A DNA stretch of 64,000 bases from Hyphomicrobiales bacterium (GCA_900467185.1 UBPA01000004.1:62001-126000), one strand, 5' to 3'. Positions 28,863-37,435 are shown, numbered from the stretch's first letter. A program made the numbers and translations. The notes: generated by a model not told the origin, from the letters alone.

Positions 28863-29608
28863 CAACCGTCGCCCCGACGATCGCCATACGTCTCGACAAC
28901 GTCGCGGTCCGCTTCCCCGGCCATCCCGTCCCGCGCACGCTTCTCTTCGATGCCGCCATCGAGCGCGGCAGGATCACGGCCGTCACCGGTGCTTCCGGCT
29001 CCGGCAAATCCACCCTGCTCAACCTCGTCGCCGGCTTCGAGACGCCGGACGCAGGCCGCGTCAGCATTCTGGGCGCGGACGCGACCCCGATCCCGCCCGC
29101 GCTCCGCCCGGTCTCCGTCATCTTCCAGGAGCACAATCTCTTTGCCCATCTCGACATCGCGACCAATATCGGCCTCGGCATCAGCCCGGCCCTGACGCTG
29201 GACGGCAACGATCGCGCACGGATCGAACAGGCGCTGGAGGATGTCGGGCTTGCGGGCTTCGAACGGCGCCTGCCGCCGACGCTGTCGGGCGGCGAGCGGC
29301 AGCGGGTGGCGCTTGCCCGCGCCCTCGTGCGCCGGCGCCCGATCCTGCTGCTCGACGAACCCTTCGCCGCACTCGACCCGGGCTTGCGACAGGAAATGGG
29401 GGACCTTCTGGCGGCCTTGCAGGCGAAGGAGGCCAGCACGATCCTCCTCGTCACGCACCATGCCGACGACGTGCGCCGCCTCGCCGATCGGGTGCTCTTC
29501 CTCGATGACGGCAGGGTCGCGCTCCACGAAGAGGCCGAGGCCTTCCTTCGCCGGAGCGAACCGGCAGTCGTCGCCCGCTTCCTCGGCGCCATGTCGAAAG
29601 GCGCCTGA
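28859..29608 (+). CDS. thiQ: Thiamine ABC transporter ATPase
   Basis: A 249-residue ABC ATPase with Walker A GASGSGKST (41-49), Q-loop VIFQEHNLFAHLD, signature LSGGERQRVALARAL, Walker B ILLLDEPFAALD and the switch His in LLVTHHADDV. It powers ThiBP. The start is GTG, overlapping the thiP stop by four bases, with GAGGGAG upstream, so translation is coupled. It ends the thiBPQ operon; no strong terminator is visible in the 264 bp that follow. Confidence 0.95.
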   Translation: MTTVAPTIAIRLDNVAVRFPGHPVPRTLLFDAAIERGRITAVTGASGSGKSTLLNLVAGFETPDAGRVSILGADATPIPPALRPVSVIFQEHNLFAHLDIATNIGLGISPALTLDGNDRARIEQALEDVGLAGFERRLPPTLSGGERQRVALARALVRRRPILLLDEPFAALDPGLRQEMGDLLAALQAKEASTILLVTHHADDVRRLADRVLFLDDGRVALHEEAEAFLRRSEPAVVARFLGAMSKGA

Positions 29609-29872
29609 ACGGCATCCGGCGTCCATGCCACAATTTGACCGTCCGCCTGTGGCACCCGCGGTGGAGCCGGGCCGGCCCGGCGGAGAACGGCAGCTTTTTT
29701 GCGCAAACCGGCCGGCTTTGCGGAATTATGCAGTAGGCATGGGCGGCACGAATAGGCTAGATCGGGCTCTGGGAAACGGGGCGATTGCACGTATCCCAGG
29801 ATGTAGGGCGGCTCTGCCGGAACTGCCGCAAGAGCGTTCGGCACGCCACCGGACGCGAAGATGGGCTGAGGC

Positions 29873-31393
29873 ATGACGGTGAACGAGCGGAACGAGCGGA
29901 ACGGCGGGCACCTGTCGGCCCGTGGCATTGCAAGCACCCTGCGCGCGTCCGTCGCCGGCCTCGCTCTGCTGGCGCTCGCCGGTTGCCAGACCGCCATCGA
30001 ACAGAGCTACGAGCCGAGCGTCTCCCCCTCCGCCACGCCGCAGATCGTCGACGAGGTCCAGAAGAACGATCCCCGCGCGCAGATGGGCGCCCGCGAACAT
30101 CCGCGAATCGTTGCGAGCTACGGCGGCGAATACAAGGACGAGAAGACGGAGCGGCTGGTCGCGCGCATCACCGGCGCCCTGACGGCCGTGTCCGAAAACC
30201 CCAACCAGTCCTATCGCATTACGCTGCTCAACTCTCCGGCCATCAACGCCTTCGCCCTGCCGGGCGGCTATCTCTACGTCACGCGCGGCCTGCTGGCGCT
30301 CGCCGACGACGCCTCCGAGGTCGCCGCCGTGCTCTCGCACGAGATGGCGCACGTCACCGCCAATCACGGCATCCAGCGCCAGCAACGCGAGGAAGCCGAG
30401 GTCATCGCCAGCCGCGTCGTGTCGGAGGTTCTTTCGAGCGACCTTGCCGGCAAGCAGGCGCTGGCCCGCGGCAAGCTGCGGCTCGCCGCCTTCTCGCGAA
30501 ACCAGGAGCTGCAGGCCGACGTGATCGGCGTGCGCATGCTGGGCGAAGCGGGCTACGACCCCTATGCCGCCGCACGCTTTCTCGATGCCATGGCCGCCTA
30601 TAGCCGGTTCTCCTCGGTGGACCCGGAAAACGACCAGAGCATGGACTTCCTGTCGAGCCACCCGAACGCGCCGCAGCGCGTGGAGCTCGCGCGTCGCCAC
30701 GCCCGCGCCTTCGGCCCTGAGGGCACGACGGGCGACCGTGGCCGCGACTATTTCCTCGATGGCATCGACGGCCTGCTTTATGGCGACAGCCCGCAGGAGG
30801 GCTATGTCCGCGGACAGACCTTCCTGCATGGCAAGCTCGGCATCCGCTTCGACGTGCCCGCAGGCTTCCAGATCGACAACAAGGCGGAAGCGGTGCTTGC
30901 CACCGGCCCCGGCGAGATCGCCATCCGCTTCGACGGCGTGGCCGACACCCAGCATCGCAGCCTGACGGAATATATCGCCAGCGGCTGGGTCACCGGCCTG
31001 CAGCCCGAAACGATCCACGCCATCACCATCAACGGGCTGGAGGCCGCGACCGCCCGCGCCTCGGCCGAGCGTTGGGATTTCGACGTGACGGTCCTGCGGA
31101 TCGACACGCAGATCTATCGCTTCCTGACGGCGGTGCCCAAAGGCATGCCGTCTCTGGAGCCGACGGCCGATGTGCTGCGCAATTCGTTCCGCCGCATGAG
31201 CCCCCAGGAGGCCGCCGCGCTGAAGCCGCTGCGCATCCGCGTGATCACCGTCGCTCCCGGCGATACGCTCGCGACCCTGTCGGCCCGCATGATGGGCACC
31301 GACCGCAAGCTCGATCTCTTCCGCCTGATCAACGCCCTGCAGATCACCTCGACCATCAAGCCCGGCGACCGCATCAAGATCATTTCGGAGTAG
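29873..31393 (+). CDS. M48-family zinc metalloprotease lipoprotein with C-terminal LysM-like domain
   Basis: A 506-residue protein. A signal peptide ends in the lipobox LAGC (Cys38), so it is predicted to be a lipoprotein. The M48 protease domain (about 75-260) has SHEMAH (zinc ligands His156 and His160, catalytic Glu157) and a downstream NQELQADVIGVRML with the third ligand Glu212. A middle region of unknown fold follows (about 300-440). Residues about 450-506 (ITVAPGDTLATLSARMMG, then IKPGDRIKIISE) look like a LysM peptidoglycan-binding repeat. BepA/LoiP-type proteases control outer-membrane protein assembly; those lack this C-terminal part. It is monocistronic and convergent with rpoH2. 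Confidence 0.88.
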   Translation: MTVNERNERNGGHLSARGIASTLRASVAGLALLALAGCQTAIEQSYEPSVSPSATPQIVDEVQKNDPRAQMGAREHPRIVASYGGEYKDEKTERLVARITGALTAVSENPNQSYRITLLNSPAINAFALPGGYLYVTRGLLALADDASEVAAVLSHEMAHVTANHGIQRQQREEAEVIASRVVSEVLSSDLAGKQALARGKLRLAAFSRNQELQADVIGVRMLGEAGYDPYAAARFLDAMAAYSRFSSVDPENDQSMDFLSSHPNAPQRVELARRHARAFGPEGTTGDRGRDYFLDGIDGLLYGDSPQEGYVRGQTFLHGKLGIRFDVPAGFQIDNKAEAVLATGPGEIAIRFDGVADTQHRSLTEYIASGWVTGLQPETIHAITINGLEAATARASAERWDFDVTVLRIDTQIYRFLTAVPKGMPSLEPTADVLRNSFRRMSPQEAAALKPLRIRVITVAPGDTLATLSARMMGTDRKLDLFRLINALQITSTIKPGDRIKIISE

Positions 31394-31414
31394 ACCAATC
31401 TCCGAGGCAAACAC

Positions 31415-31445
31415 GAAAAAGCCCGCCAGTGCGGCGGGCTTTTTC
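31415..31445. terminator. Bidirectional terminator between the M48 gene and rpoH2
   Basis: A perfect 13-bp stem (31415-31427 with 31433-31445, 5-nt loop) has a GCCCGCC core flanked by A5 and T5, so it works in both directions between convergent genes. Confidence 0.94.
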
Positions 31446-31469
31446 AGATGCATCTGTCGGTGACCGACC

Positions 31470-32336
31470 TCAGTGCGCCGTTAGCGCCAGCTCGGGAGCC
31501 TGTGCGACGAGAGCGACCTTCAGCTTTTCCAGAGCCCGCGTCTCGATCTGGCGGACGCGTTCCTTGGAAATCCCGAGATCGGCGCCGAGTTCCTCGAGCG
31601 TCGCGCTGTCTTCCGACAGGCGCCGGGCTCGGATGATCTTCATTTCGCGGTCGTTCAGCTGCTCCAGCGCATGGCCGAGCCAGTTTTTGCGCCGTTCCTG
31701 ATCGATCATGTCGGTGACCTGCTCGTCCGGCAGGGGGGCCGCGCAGGCGAGAAGGTCGAGGCGCTCGCCGCTATCGGCATCACCCGAGGAGATCGGGGCC
31801 TGCAAAGAGGAGTCGCTGCCGGACAGGCGGGCATCCATGGTCTGCACGTCGGCAAGGCTGACGCCGAGGGCGGACGCGATTTCCTCATGCACGGCGCGCG
31901 CCGTCAGCTGGCTGTTGCCCTGGGCCAGCTTGGCGCGCAGGCGCCGCAGGTTGAAGAAGAGTGCCTTCTGCGCCGAGGAGGTCCCGCCGCGGACGATCGA
32001 CCAGTTGCGCAGGACGTAATCCTGCATGGAGGCACGAATCCACCAGGTGGCGTAAGTCGAGAAGCGGACGTCGCGGCTCGGCTCGAAACGGGCGGCGGCT
32101 TCCAGAAGACCGATATGGCCCTCCTGAACCAGATCGCTCATCGGCAGGCCGAAGTGCCGGAACTTTGCAGCCATGGAGATGACGAGACGCATATGCGCCA
32201 TCGCGATCTTGTTGCGCGCGTCCTGATCCTGATTGTCCTTCCAGGCCTGCGCCAGAAGCTGCTCCTCGCCCCGCTCCAGATAGGGAGCCGCCATGGCAAT
32301 CTTGATCATGCGCCTGTCTGCAGAAAGATTTTTCAT
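31470..32336 (-). CDS. rpoH2: RNA polymerase sigma-32-type factor RpoH2
   Basis: A 288-residue sigma-70-family group-3 factor. Region 2 shows LVISMAAKFRHFGLPMSDLVQEGHIGLLEAAARFEPSRDVRFSTYATWWIRASMQDYVLRNWS, with the RpoH-specific stretch directly after it (TSSAQKALFFNLRRLR). Region 4 has EELGADLGISKERVRQIETRALEKLK. The start follows GGAG. It is shorter on the N-terminal side and more divergent than RpoH1, and an EcfG-type promoter lies upstream, as described for Sinorhizobium rpoH2, which is under general stress sigma factor RpoE2. It should drive a late stress regulon. Confidence 0.92.
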   Translation of the reverse strand: MKNLSADRRMIKIAMAAPYLERGEEQLLAQAWKDNQDQDARNKIAMAHMRLVISMAAKFRHFGLPMSDLVQEGHIGLLEAAARFEPSRDVRFSTYATWWIRASMQDYVLRNWSIVRGGTSSAQKALFFNLRRLRAKLAQGNSQLTARAVHEEIASALGVSLADVQTMDARLSGSDSSLQAPISSGDADSGERLDLLACAAPLPDEQVTDMIDQERRKNWLGHALEQLNDREMKIIRARRLSEDSATLEELGADLGISKERVRQIETRALEKLKVALVAQAPELALTAH

Positions 32337-32524
32337 TGGCTACTCCATGACGGGCACGCGACCGTGCCTCCGGGCTGGGCTTGGGGAGATGGTATTGCGA
32401 GGGTGGAAGACTTGACCTGCAATCGAGACGCCCTAATTCTGTTATATGAGACGACGCCAAGCGGATGGACATCGGTTCGATCTGGGCCCAACCGGGCGCT
32501 TGGCCAGTCGATCGGACGTTTCAT

Positions 32525-32549
32525 AACGCCTGCTTTTCACAAAAGTTCC
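32525..32549 (-). promoter_or_regulatory. EcfG/RpoE2-type promoter of rpoH2
   Basis: On the minus strand GGAAC (32549-32545), a 16-bp spacer and CGTT (32528-32525) match the general-stress sigma factor consensus GGAAC-N16/17-CGTT. The predicted start is about 180 nt before the rpoH2 ATG. Confidence 0.8.
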
Positions 32550-32698
32550 GTCCGCCAACGCCGATGTGCAGCGTCGCGGCGAATTTGTGAGCTCCGGACA
32601 CGGCATTCGGCTCCGGCCCGCCCTTCCGCCCCCGTGCCGCCCGTCCGACATCGCAAGCGATGCCTTGTGCGCAGTGCGAATTCGCGCTTGCCGATCTC

Positions 32699-32714
32699 GT
32701 TAAAATACCGTTAA
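32699..32714. promoter_or_regulatory. CtrA-type box upstream of the GNAT gene
   Basis: Read on the minus strand, TTAA, 7 bp, then TTAAC give a full match to TTAA-N7-TTAAC (TTAA pairs at 32700-32703 and 32711-32714). It lies 68 bp before the GNAT start codon and far upstream of rpoH2. Confidence 0.6.
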
Positions 32715-32782
32715 TTTCGCCGCAGCCGGGCAGGACGCCGCGGCGTGACGAGGATGGGACGGACAGGGTCGACGCGCGCAAC

Positions 32783-33289
32783 ATGAAGACATTGTCCATC
32801 GAAGTGCGCCCCGGTCTGCCGAGGGACGCCGCCGAAATCTCCCAGGTTCACCGCCTCTCCTGGCTGCAGACCTATTCCGGCCTCATCCCCCATCGCCCGC
32901 TCAACGAAATGGTCGACCGCCGCAATGCGGCCTGGTGGCGCAAGGCGACCGGCGGCCCCTCGACGCTTCTGATCATCGAGGTTGCCGGCGTCATCGCCGG
33001 CTATGCAACGCTCGGCCTGTCGCGCGCCCGTGCCCTGCCGCAGGAGGGCGAGGTCTACGAGATCTATTTCCGCCCGGAATATCAGGGCATCGGTCTCGGC
33101 CGCATCCTCTTCGGCGAGGCGAGCAGCCTGCTGACGTCGCTCGGCTGCCGCGGCCTCGTCGTCTGGTGCCTGGACGATTGCGCGCAGGCCGGCCGCTTCT
33201 TCCGCAATGCCGGCGGCCGCGACATCTGCGAAGGCATGGAGGATTTCGGCGGCAAGAGCCTGAAGAAGATCGGCTACGTCTGGAACTGA
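32783..33289 (+). CDS. GNAT-family N-acetyltransferase
   Basis: A 168-residue acetyltransferase with the GNAT fold: N-terminal IEVRPGLPRDAAEISQVHRLSWLQTY, then the acetyl-CoA loop EIYFRPEYQGIGLGRILFGEA (Q/R-x-x-G-x-G/A) around residue 105, and LVVWCLDDCAQAGRFFRNAGG. The acceptor is not identifiable. ATG 32783 is used since the fold begins there; a longer in-frame extension to 32660 would run through the CtrA box. The ribosome-binding site is weak. The gene is alone on the plus strand, between rpoH2 and ppa. Confidence 0.87.
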   Translation: MKTLSIEVRPGLPRDAAEISQVHRLSWLQTYSGLIPHRPLNEMVDRRNAAWWRKATGGPSTLLIIEVAGVIAGYATLGLSRARALPQEGEVYEIYFRPEYQGIGLGRILFGEASSLLTSLGCRGLVVWCLDDCAQAGRFFRNAGGRDICEGMEDFGGKSLKKIGYVWN

Positions 33290-33331
33290 CGGCGCTCCGG
33301 CACCCTCTCCGGAAAGCGGGACGAATAGCGC

Positions 33332-33357
33332 TTCCGGGTTTGCAAGCAGACCCGGAA
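33332..33357 (+). terminator. Hairpin after the GNAT gene
   Basis: An 8-bp perfect stem (TTCCGGGT at 33332-33339, ACCCGGAA at 33350-33357) with a 10-nt loop, 43 bp past the stop. There is no T-run, so termination is uncertain. Confidence 0.4.
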
Positions 33358-33483
33358 TTGAGGAAATGTCCGCTCTTTAACCTCTTTGCCTACAAATGAA
33401 CGCTTCAGGCCGCCGCTGATATTGCACAACGGCAGGTTTGGCTTTATCGGACGTCAGTCCCACTTCAGGAGCATGGAGGCTTC

Positions 33484-34017
33484 ATGCGTATTGACGCAAT
33501 CTCGATCGGAAAGAACCCGCCGGAAGACATCAACGTCATCGTGGAGGTTCCCGTTGGCGGTCATCCGATCAAGTACGAGATGGACAAGGAAGCCGGCACG
33601 CTCGTCGTCGACCGCTTTCTCTACACACCCATGACCTATCCGGGCAATTACGGCTTCGTGCCGCACACGCTGTCGGACGATGGCGACCCGATCGACGTCC
33701 TCATCGCCAGCACGCGCCCGCTCGTTCCCGGCTGTGTCATCAACGTCCGCCCGATCGGCGTGATGATGATGGAAGACAATTCCGGCAAGGACGAAAAGAT
33801 CATCGCCGTGCCGAGCGCGCACCTGACCAAGCGGTACGACAAGGTCAAGGAATACACCGACCTGCCGGAAATCACCCTGCAGCAGATCGAGCACTTCTTC
33901 GAACACTACAAGGATCTGGAGCCCGGCAAGTGGGTCAAGATCTTCGGCTGGAAGGACGCGACCGTCGCCCGCCAGTTGATCGTCGAAGCGATCGAGCGCG
34001 CAAAGACCGTCAAGTAA
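33484..34017 (+). CDS. ppa: Inorganic pyrophosphatase (family I)
   Basis: A 177-residue soluble enzyme that hydrolyses pyrophosphate to phosphate, pulling biosynthetic reactions forward. Metal- and substrate-binding residues are present: [29 protein letters not shown], and the aspartate cluster DGDPIDVL (with the family signature D-[SGDN]-D-P-x-D), plus DEKIIAVP and [10 protein letters not shown] near the C-terminus. The length matches the bacterial family. GGAGG at 33475-33479 precedes the ATG. It is monocistronic, with a strong terminator directly after it. Confidence 0.97.
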   Translation: MRIDAISIGKNPPEDINVIVEVPVGGHPIKYEMDKEAGTLVVDRFLYTPMTYPGNYGFVPHTLSDDGDPIDVLIASTRPLVPGCVINVRPIGVMMMEDNSGKDEKIIAVPSAHLTKRYDKVKEYTDLPEITLQQIEHFFEHYKDLEPGKWVKIFGWKDATVARQLIVEAIERAKTVK

Positions 34018-34037
34018 GTCTATCGTATCGACATTGC

Positions 34038-34071
34038 AAAAGCCGCGTCTCGCAAGGGACGCGGCTTTTTT
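34038..34071. terminator. Terminator after ppa
   Basis: A 12-bp stem (34038-34049 with 34058-34069, GCCGCGTC core) ends in T6 and lies 20 bp past the ppa stop; the A4 on the other side lets it also serve the convergent Lrp gene. Confidence 0.93.
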
Positions 34072-34093
34072 CATGGGGCCGAAGGCCGCGCTT

Positions 34094-34525
34094 TCAGCGG
34101 CTGATCCGCGTCGACAGCACGATCGAGGACAGGGTCTTCTCCACCCCCTCGATCGTCCCGATCCGGTCGATGACGAGGTCGAGCGCACTGATCGAGGCGG
34201 CCTCGACGATGGCGATCAGGTCGAAGCTGCCGCTGACCGAATGGACGATGCGCACCGCCTGCATCGCTTCCAGATCACGCGTGACGCGCGGCAGCGCCCG
34301 GGCCGCGAGCGTGATGAGAATATGCGCCCGCACCAGCCCGCGCTCGTAGTCGCTGGAGAGGCGGACGCCATAGCCGGTGATCACCCCGTCCCGCTCCAGC
34401 CGCTCCAGCCGCGCCTGAACGGTGGTGCGCGACAGACCGAGCCTGCGGGCCAGCACGGCCGTCGGCATGCGCGCATTTTCGCCAAGCAGCGCAAGAAGGC
34501 TGCGATCGCTGTCGGAAACACCCAT
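34094..34525 (-). CDS. Lrp/AsnC-family transcriptional regulator
   Basis: A 143-residue regulator with an N-terminal AsnC-type helix-turn-helix (LLALLGENARMPTAVLARRLGLSRTTVQARLERLERDGVI, about 8-48) and a C-terminal RAM ligand-binding domain (VRAHILITLAARALPRV, then VSGSFDLIAIVEAASISALDLVIDRIG). The start used is ATG 34525; a TTG three codons upstream is also possible. It is divergent from the saccharopine dehydrogenase-like gene with 116 bp between starts, so that gene and its own promoter are the likely targets, with an amino acid such as lysine as possible effector (inference). Confidence 0.9.
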   Translation of the reverse strand: MGVSDSDRSLLALLGENARMPTAVLARRLGLSRTTVQARLERLERDGVITGYGVRLSSDYERGLVRAHILITLAARALPRVTRDLEAMQAVRIVHSVSGSFDLIAIVEAASISALDLVIDRIGTIEGVEKTLSSIVLSTRISR

Positions 34526-34641
34526 ATCGACCAATCCCCACGGCGAAATGCCGAAAACGATCCTGTCTTTTGCACGAATCGGCGCTTCTGGACAACGGCC
34601 GTGCGGTGCATGCTGGGGAGAAAGTCCAGAAGGGGAACAGC

Positions 34642-35745
34642 ATGAAGACCATCATCGTCATCGGAGCCGGCAAGATCGGCGCCACCATCGCACACCTGCT
34701 CGCGACCTCCGGCGACTATGCCGTCATCGTGGCCGACCGGAGCGAGGCGCAGCTGGCGCGGCTTCCGGCCCATCCGGCGCTCTCGGTCAGAACCGTCGAT
34801 ATCGCCGATGCCGCCGCGATGGATGCGCTGCTGACGGGCGCGTTCGCCGTCCTCAGCGCCGCACCCTTCCATCTCACCGTCGAGATCGCCGCGTCCGCCG
34901 CATGCTGCAGCGTGCACTATCTGGACCTGACGGAGGACGTGGAATCCACGCGCCAGGTCAAGCGTCTGGCCGAGGGCGCGACCAGCGCGTTCATTCCCCA
35001 GTGCGGCCTCGCCCCGGGCTTCATCTCCATCGTCGCACAGGATCTCGCGGCCCGCTTCGACACGCTCGACAGCGTGCGCATGCGCGTCGGCGCCCTGCCG
35101 CAATACCCGTCGAACGCGCTGAACTACAACCTGACCTGGAGCACGGACGGCGTCATCAACGAGTATATCGAGCCCTGCGAAGCCATCGTCGAGGGCCGGC
35201 TGACGGCCGTACCGGCGCTGGAGGAGCGGGAGGAATTCTCGCTCGACGGCGTCACCTACGAGGCGTTCAACACCTCGGGCGGGCTCGGCACGCTCTGCGA
35301 GAGCCTTGCCGGCCGCGTGCGGACCCTGAACTACCGCACGATCCGCTATCCCGGCCACGCCGCGATCATGAAGGCACTGCTCAACGATCTCGGCCTGCGC
35401 CACCGCCGCGAGGTACTGAAGGACATTCTGGAAAACGCGCTGCCGGCGACCACGCAGGACGTGGTCATCGTCTTCGTCACCGTCGCCGGCCATCGCGACG
35501 GGCGGCTGGTGCAGGAAACCTATGCCAACAAGATCTATAGCGGCGTCGTGGCCGGGCGGATGATGAGCGCGATCCAGATCACGACGGCCGCCAGCATCTG
35601 CGCCGTGCTCGACATGCTGTCCGCCGGCGACCTGCCCGCCACAGGGTTTATCCGCCAGGAGGACATCGCCCTCGACGCCTTCCTCGCAAACCGCTTCGGC
35701 CGTCATTATGCCGACAGCCGCTTCACCGAAAAGCTGGCGGGCTGA
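34642..35745 (+). CDS. Saccharopine dehydrogenase-like oxidoreductase
   Basis: A 367-residue NAD(P)-dependent enzyme with the N-terminal dinucleotide motif GAGKIGATIAHLLATSGDY (8-26), the segment VLSAAPFHLTVEIAASAACCSVHYLDLTED typical of the Lys9/LYS1 family, and the catalytic-domain piece IPQCGLAPGF. The length fits the short rhizobial form, which lacks the lysine-ketoglutarate reductase half. It may oxidise saccharopine to glutamate and aminoadipate semialdehyde, or act on a related imine-derived amino acid. AAGGGG precedes the ATG. Divergence from an Lrp-type regulator supports a role in amino-acid catabolism. Confidence 0.85.
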   Translation: MKTIIVIGAGKIGATIAHLLATSGDYAVIVADRSEAQLARLPAHPALSVRTVDIADAAAMDALLTGAFAVLSAAPFHLTVEIAASAACCSVHYLDLTEDVESTRQVKRLAEGATSAFIPQCGLAPGFISIVAQDLAARFDTLDSVRMRVGALPQYPSNALNYNLTWSTDGVINEYIEPCEAIVEGRLTAVPALEEREEFSLDGVTYEAFNTSGGLGTLCESLAGRVRTLNYRTIRYPGHAAIMKALLNDLGLRHRREVLKDILENALPATTQDVVIVFVTVAGHRDGRLVQETYANKIYSGVVAGRMMSAIQITTAASICAVLDMLSAGDLPATGFIRQEDIALDAFLANRFGRHYADSRFTEKLAG

Positions 35746-35760
35746 ACGGCTCGGCCGGTC

Positions 35761-37188
35761 TCAGAGCCGGCCGAATTCGTCGTCGAGGCGAACCGTGTCG
35801 TCGTCGGAGAGATAGGACCCCGTCTGGACCTCGATGAGCTCCAGCGGGATCTTGCCCGGATTGGCGAGCCGGTGGGTCACGCCCTGCGGCACGTAGATAG
35901 ACTCGTTCTCGTTGAGAAGCCGCGTTTCGTCGCCCAGCGTCACCTCCGCCGTGCCCTTGACGACGACCCAGTGCTCGGACCGGTGGAAATGCTTCTGCAG
36001 CGAGATCTTGCGGCCCGGTGCGATCGACAGCCGCTTGACCTCGAAGCGCTCGCCGCTGAGCACCGAGGCGACGGAGCCCCAGGGCTTGTAGGAGGTCGGA
36101 TGAACCTCCGTCAGACTGCGCGTCGCCTCATTGCGTGCCAGCGCCTTGACGATCTGGCCGACATTCTGGCTGTCGGCAAGACGGCCGACATAGACGGCAT
36201 CCTCGCTGGCGATGACGGCGATATCGTCGAGGCCATGCACCGAGACGTGAATGTCGCGCGAGAGAACCAGCGAATTGCGCGTATCCGAAACGCTCGCCTT
36301 CTGGCCGACCACGTTGCCGGCCGCATCCTTCTCGCCGACCGCCCAGACCGAGTCCCAGCTGCCGAGATCCGACCAGGGGAAGGACGAAGGGACGACGGCC
36401 GCATGCGCCGTGCGTTCGAACACCGCATAGTCCACCGAGATATCGGGCGCCTGCGAGAAGGCCGCCGCATCCAGCCGCTCGAAATCCAGATCGCGCCGGG
36501 ACGCCTCGACGGCGGCCCGCGCGCTCGCATGTACCTCCGGCGCGAATGTCGCGAGATCGGCGAGGAACAGGCGGGTCGGCAGCATGAACATGCCGGAATT
36601 CCAGAGATAACGTCCTGTCGCCAGCAGCGCCTCGGCCTTCTCGCGGTTCGGCTTCTCGACGAAGCGCGCGACCGTGCGCGCCCCGCCGGCAAGCTCGTCT
36701 CCGATCTCGATATAGCCATAGCCCGTCGCCGGCTCGGTCGGCGTGATGCCGAAGGTGACGAGCCTGCCCGCCGCCGCCGTCTCGCGCGCAAGACCGATGC
36801 AGGCGCGATAGGTGTCGTTCGCCTCGATCTCGTGGTCGGAGGCCAGCACCTGAAGAATCGCCGCGTCGCCATGATCGCGGGCGACGACGAAGGCTGCGGC
36901 CGCCAGCGCCGGCGCGGTGTTGCGCGCCACGGGCTCCAGAAGAATGGACGACAGGGGCGCGCCGACAGCCTGGGCCTGTTCCGCGACGATGAAGCGGAAC
37001 TCGGCATCGGTGACGATGACGGCCGGCGCGTAGATCTCCGGATCGGACACGCGCTGCAGAGTCTTCTGGAACAGGGAATGCTCGCTGAGGAACTGCAGGA
37101 ACTGTTTTGGCGCGGTGGACCGGGACAGGGGCCAGAGGCGCGTTCCCTTGCCGCCGGCCATGATCACCGGGACGATCTTTGCCGTCAT
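35761..37188 (-). CDS. manC: Mannose-1-phosphate guanylyltransferase / mannose-6-phosphate isomerase
   Basis: A 475-residue bifunctional enzyme that makes GDP-mannose for surface polysaccharides. The N-terminal nucleotidyltransferase has PVIMAGGKGTRLWPLSR (5-21), FVEKPNREKAE and GRYLWNSGMFM. The C-terminal type-II isomerase is a cupin (from about residue 345: HPTSYKPWGS, then GRKISLQKHFHRSEHWVVVKGTAEV with the metal-binding His/Glu cluster, and VPQGVTHRLAN). The ATG at 37188 follows AAGGA. It is followed, convergently, by the saccharopine dehydrogenase-like gene; no other polysaccharide genes are nearby. Confidence 0.95.
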   Translation of the reverse strand: MTAKIVPVIMAGGKGTRLWPLSRSTAPKQFLQFLSEHSLFQKTLQRVSDPEIYAPAVIVTDAEFRFIVAEQAQAVGAPLSSILLEPVARNTAPALAAAAFVVARDHGDAAILQVLASDHEIEANDTYRACIGLARETAAAGRLVTFGITPTEPATGYGYIEIGDELAGGARTVARFVEKPNREKAEALLATGRYLWNSGMFMLPTRLFLADLATFAPEVHASARAAVEASRRDLDFERLDAAAFSQAPDISVDYAVFERTAHAAVVPSSFPWSDLGSWDSVWAVGEKDAAGNVVGQKASVSDTRNSLVLSRDIHVSVHGLDDIAVIASEDAVYVGRLADSQNVGQIVKALARNEATRSLTEVHPTSYKPWGSVASVLSGERFEVKRLSIAPGRKISLQKHFHRSEHWVVVKGTAEVTLGDETRLLNENESIYVPQGVTHRLANPGKIPLELIEVQTGSYLSDDDTVRLDDEFGRL

Positions 37189-37397
37189 TCCACGTCCTTC
37201 CCTGCCCGCTAGGCCGCAAAGCCCTTGCCGAGGCACCTGCGACAAGCCACTGCCTGTCTGTTCCAGCACGCCTCGAGGCGCGCGACACAGACGACCTAGC
37301 ACGGGAGCGATAAAATGCTGTTAAAGCGGATGCCGCGTGGTACCGGGCCCGACGGCCATCTCGGATGGGGAACCATCCGGCAAGCCTGCAGCCGGGC

Positions 37398-37423
37398 ATA
37401 AAAAAACCGGCCGAAGCCGGTCT
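37398..37423 (-). terminator. Terminator of the atp operon
   Basis: On the minus strand ACCGGC, TTCG tetraloop, GCCGGT, then T6 lies 15 bp past the atpC stop. Confidence 0.92.
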
Positions 37424-37435
37424 TTCTCGTCTCGG

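Larger units (their letters stand above)
32337..32782. other. Regulatory region between rpoH2 and the GNAT gene
   Basis: This 446-bp gap holds no convincing gene. It contains an EcfG-type promoter toward rpoH2 (32525-32549), a CtrA box (32700-32715) and an AT-rich segment at 32431-32450 that may hold a second rpoH2 promoter. Confidence 0.7.

Noticed and set aside
29609-29872. EcfG-type promoter before the M48 gene
   Set aside because: GGAAC and CGTT occur but are only 11 bp apart, too short for the consensus spacing.
32333-32524. A 63-codon frame in the rpoH2 leader
   Set aside because: Its composition resembles non-coding DNA, it lies in the 5' leader of rpoH2 after the EcfG promoter, and no ribosome-binding site supports it.
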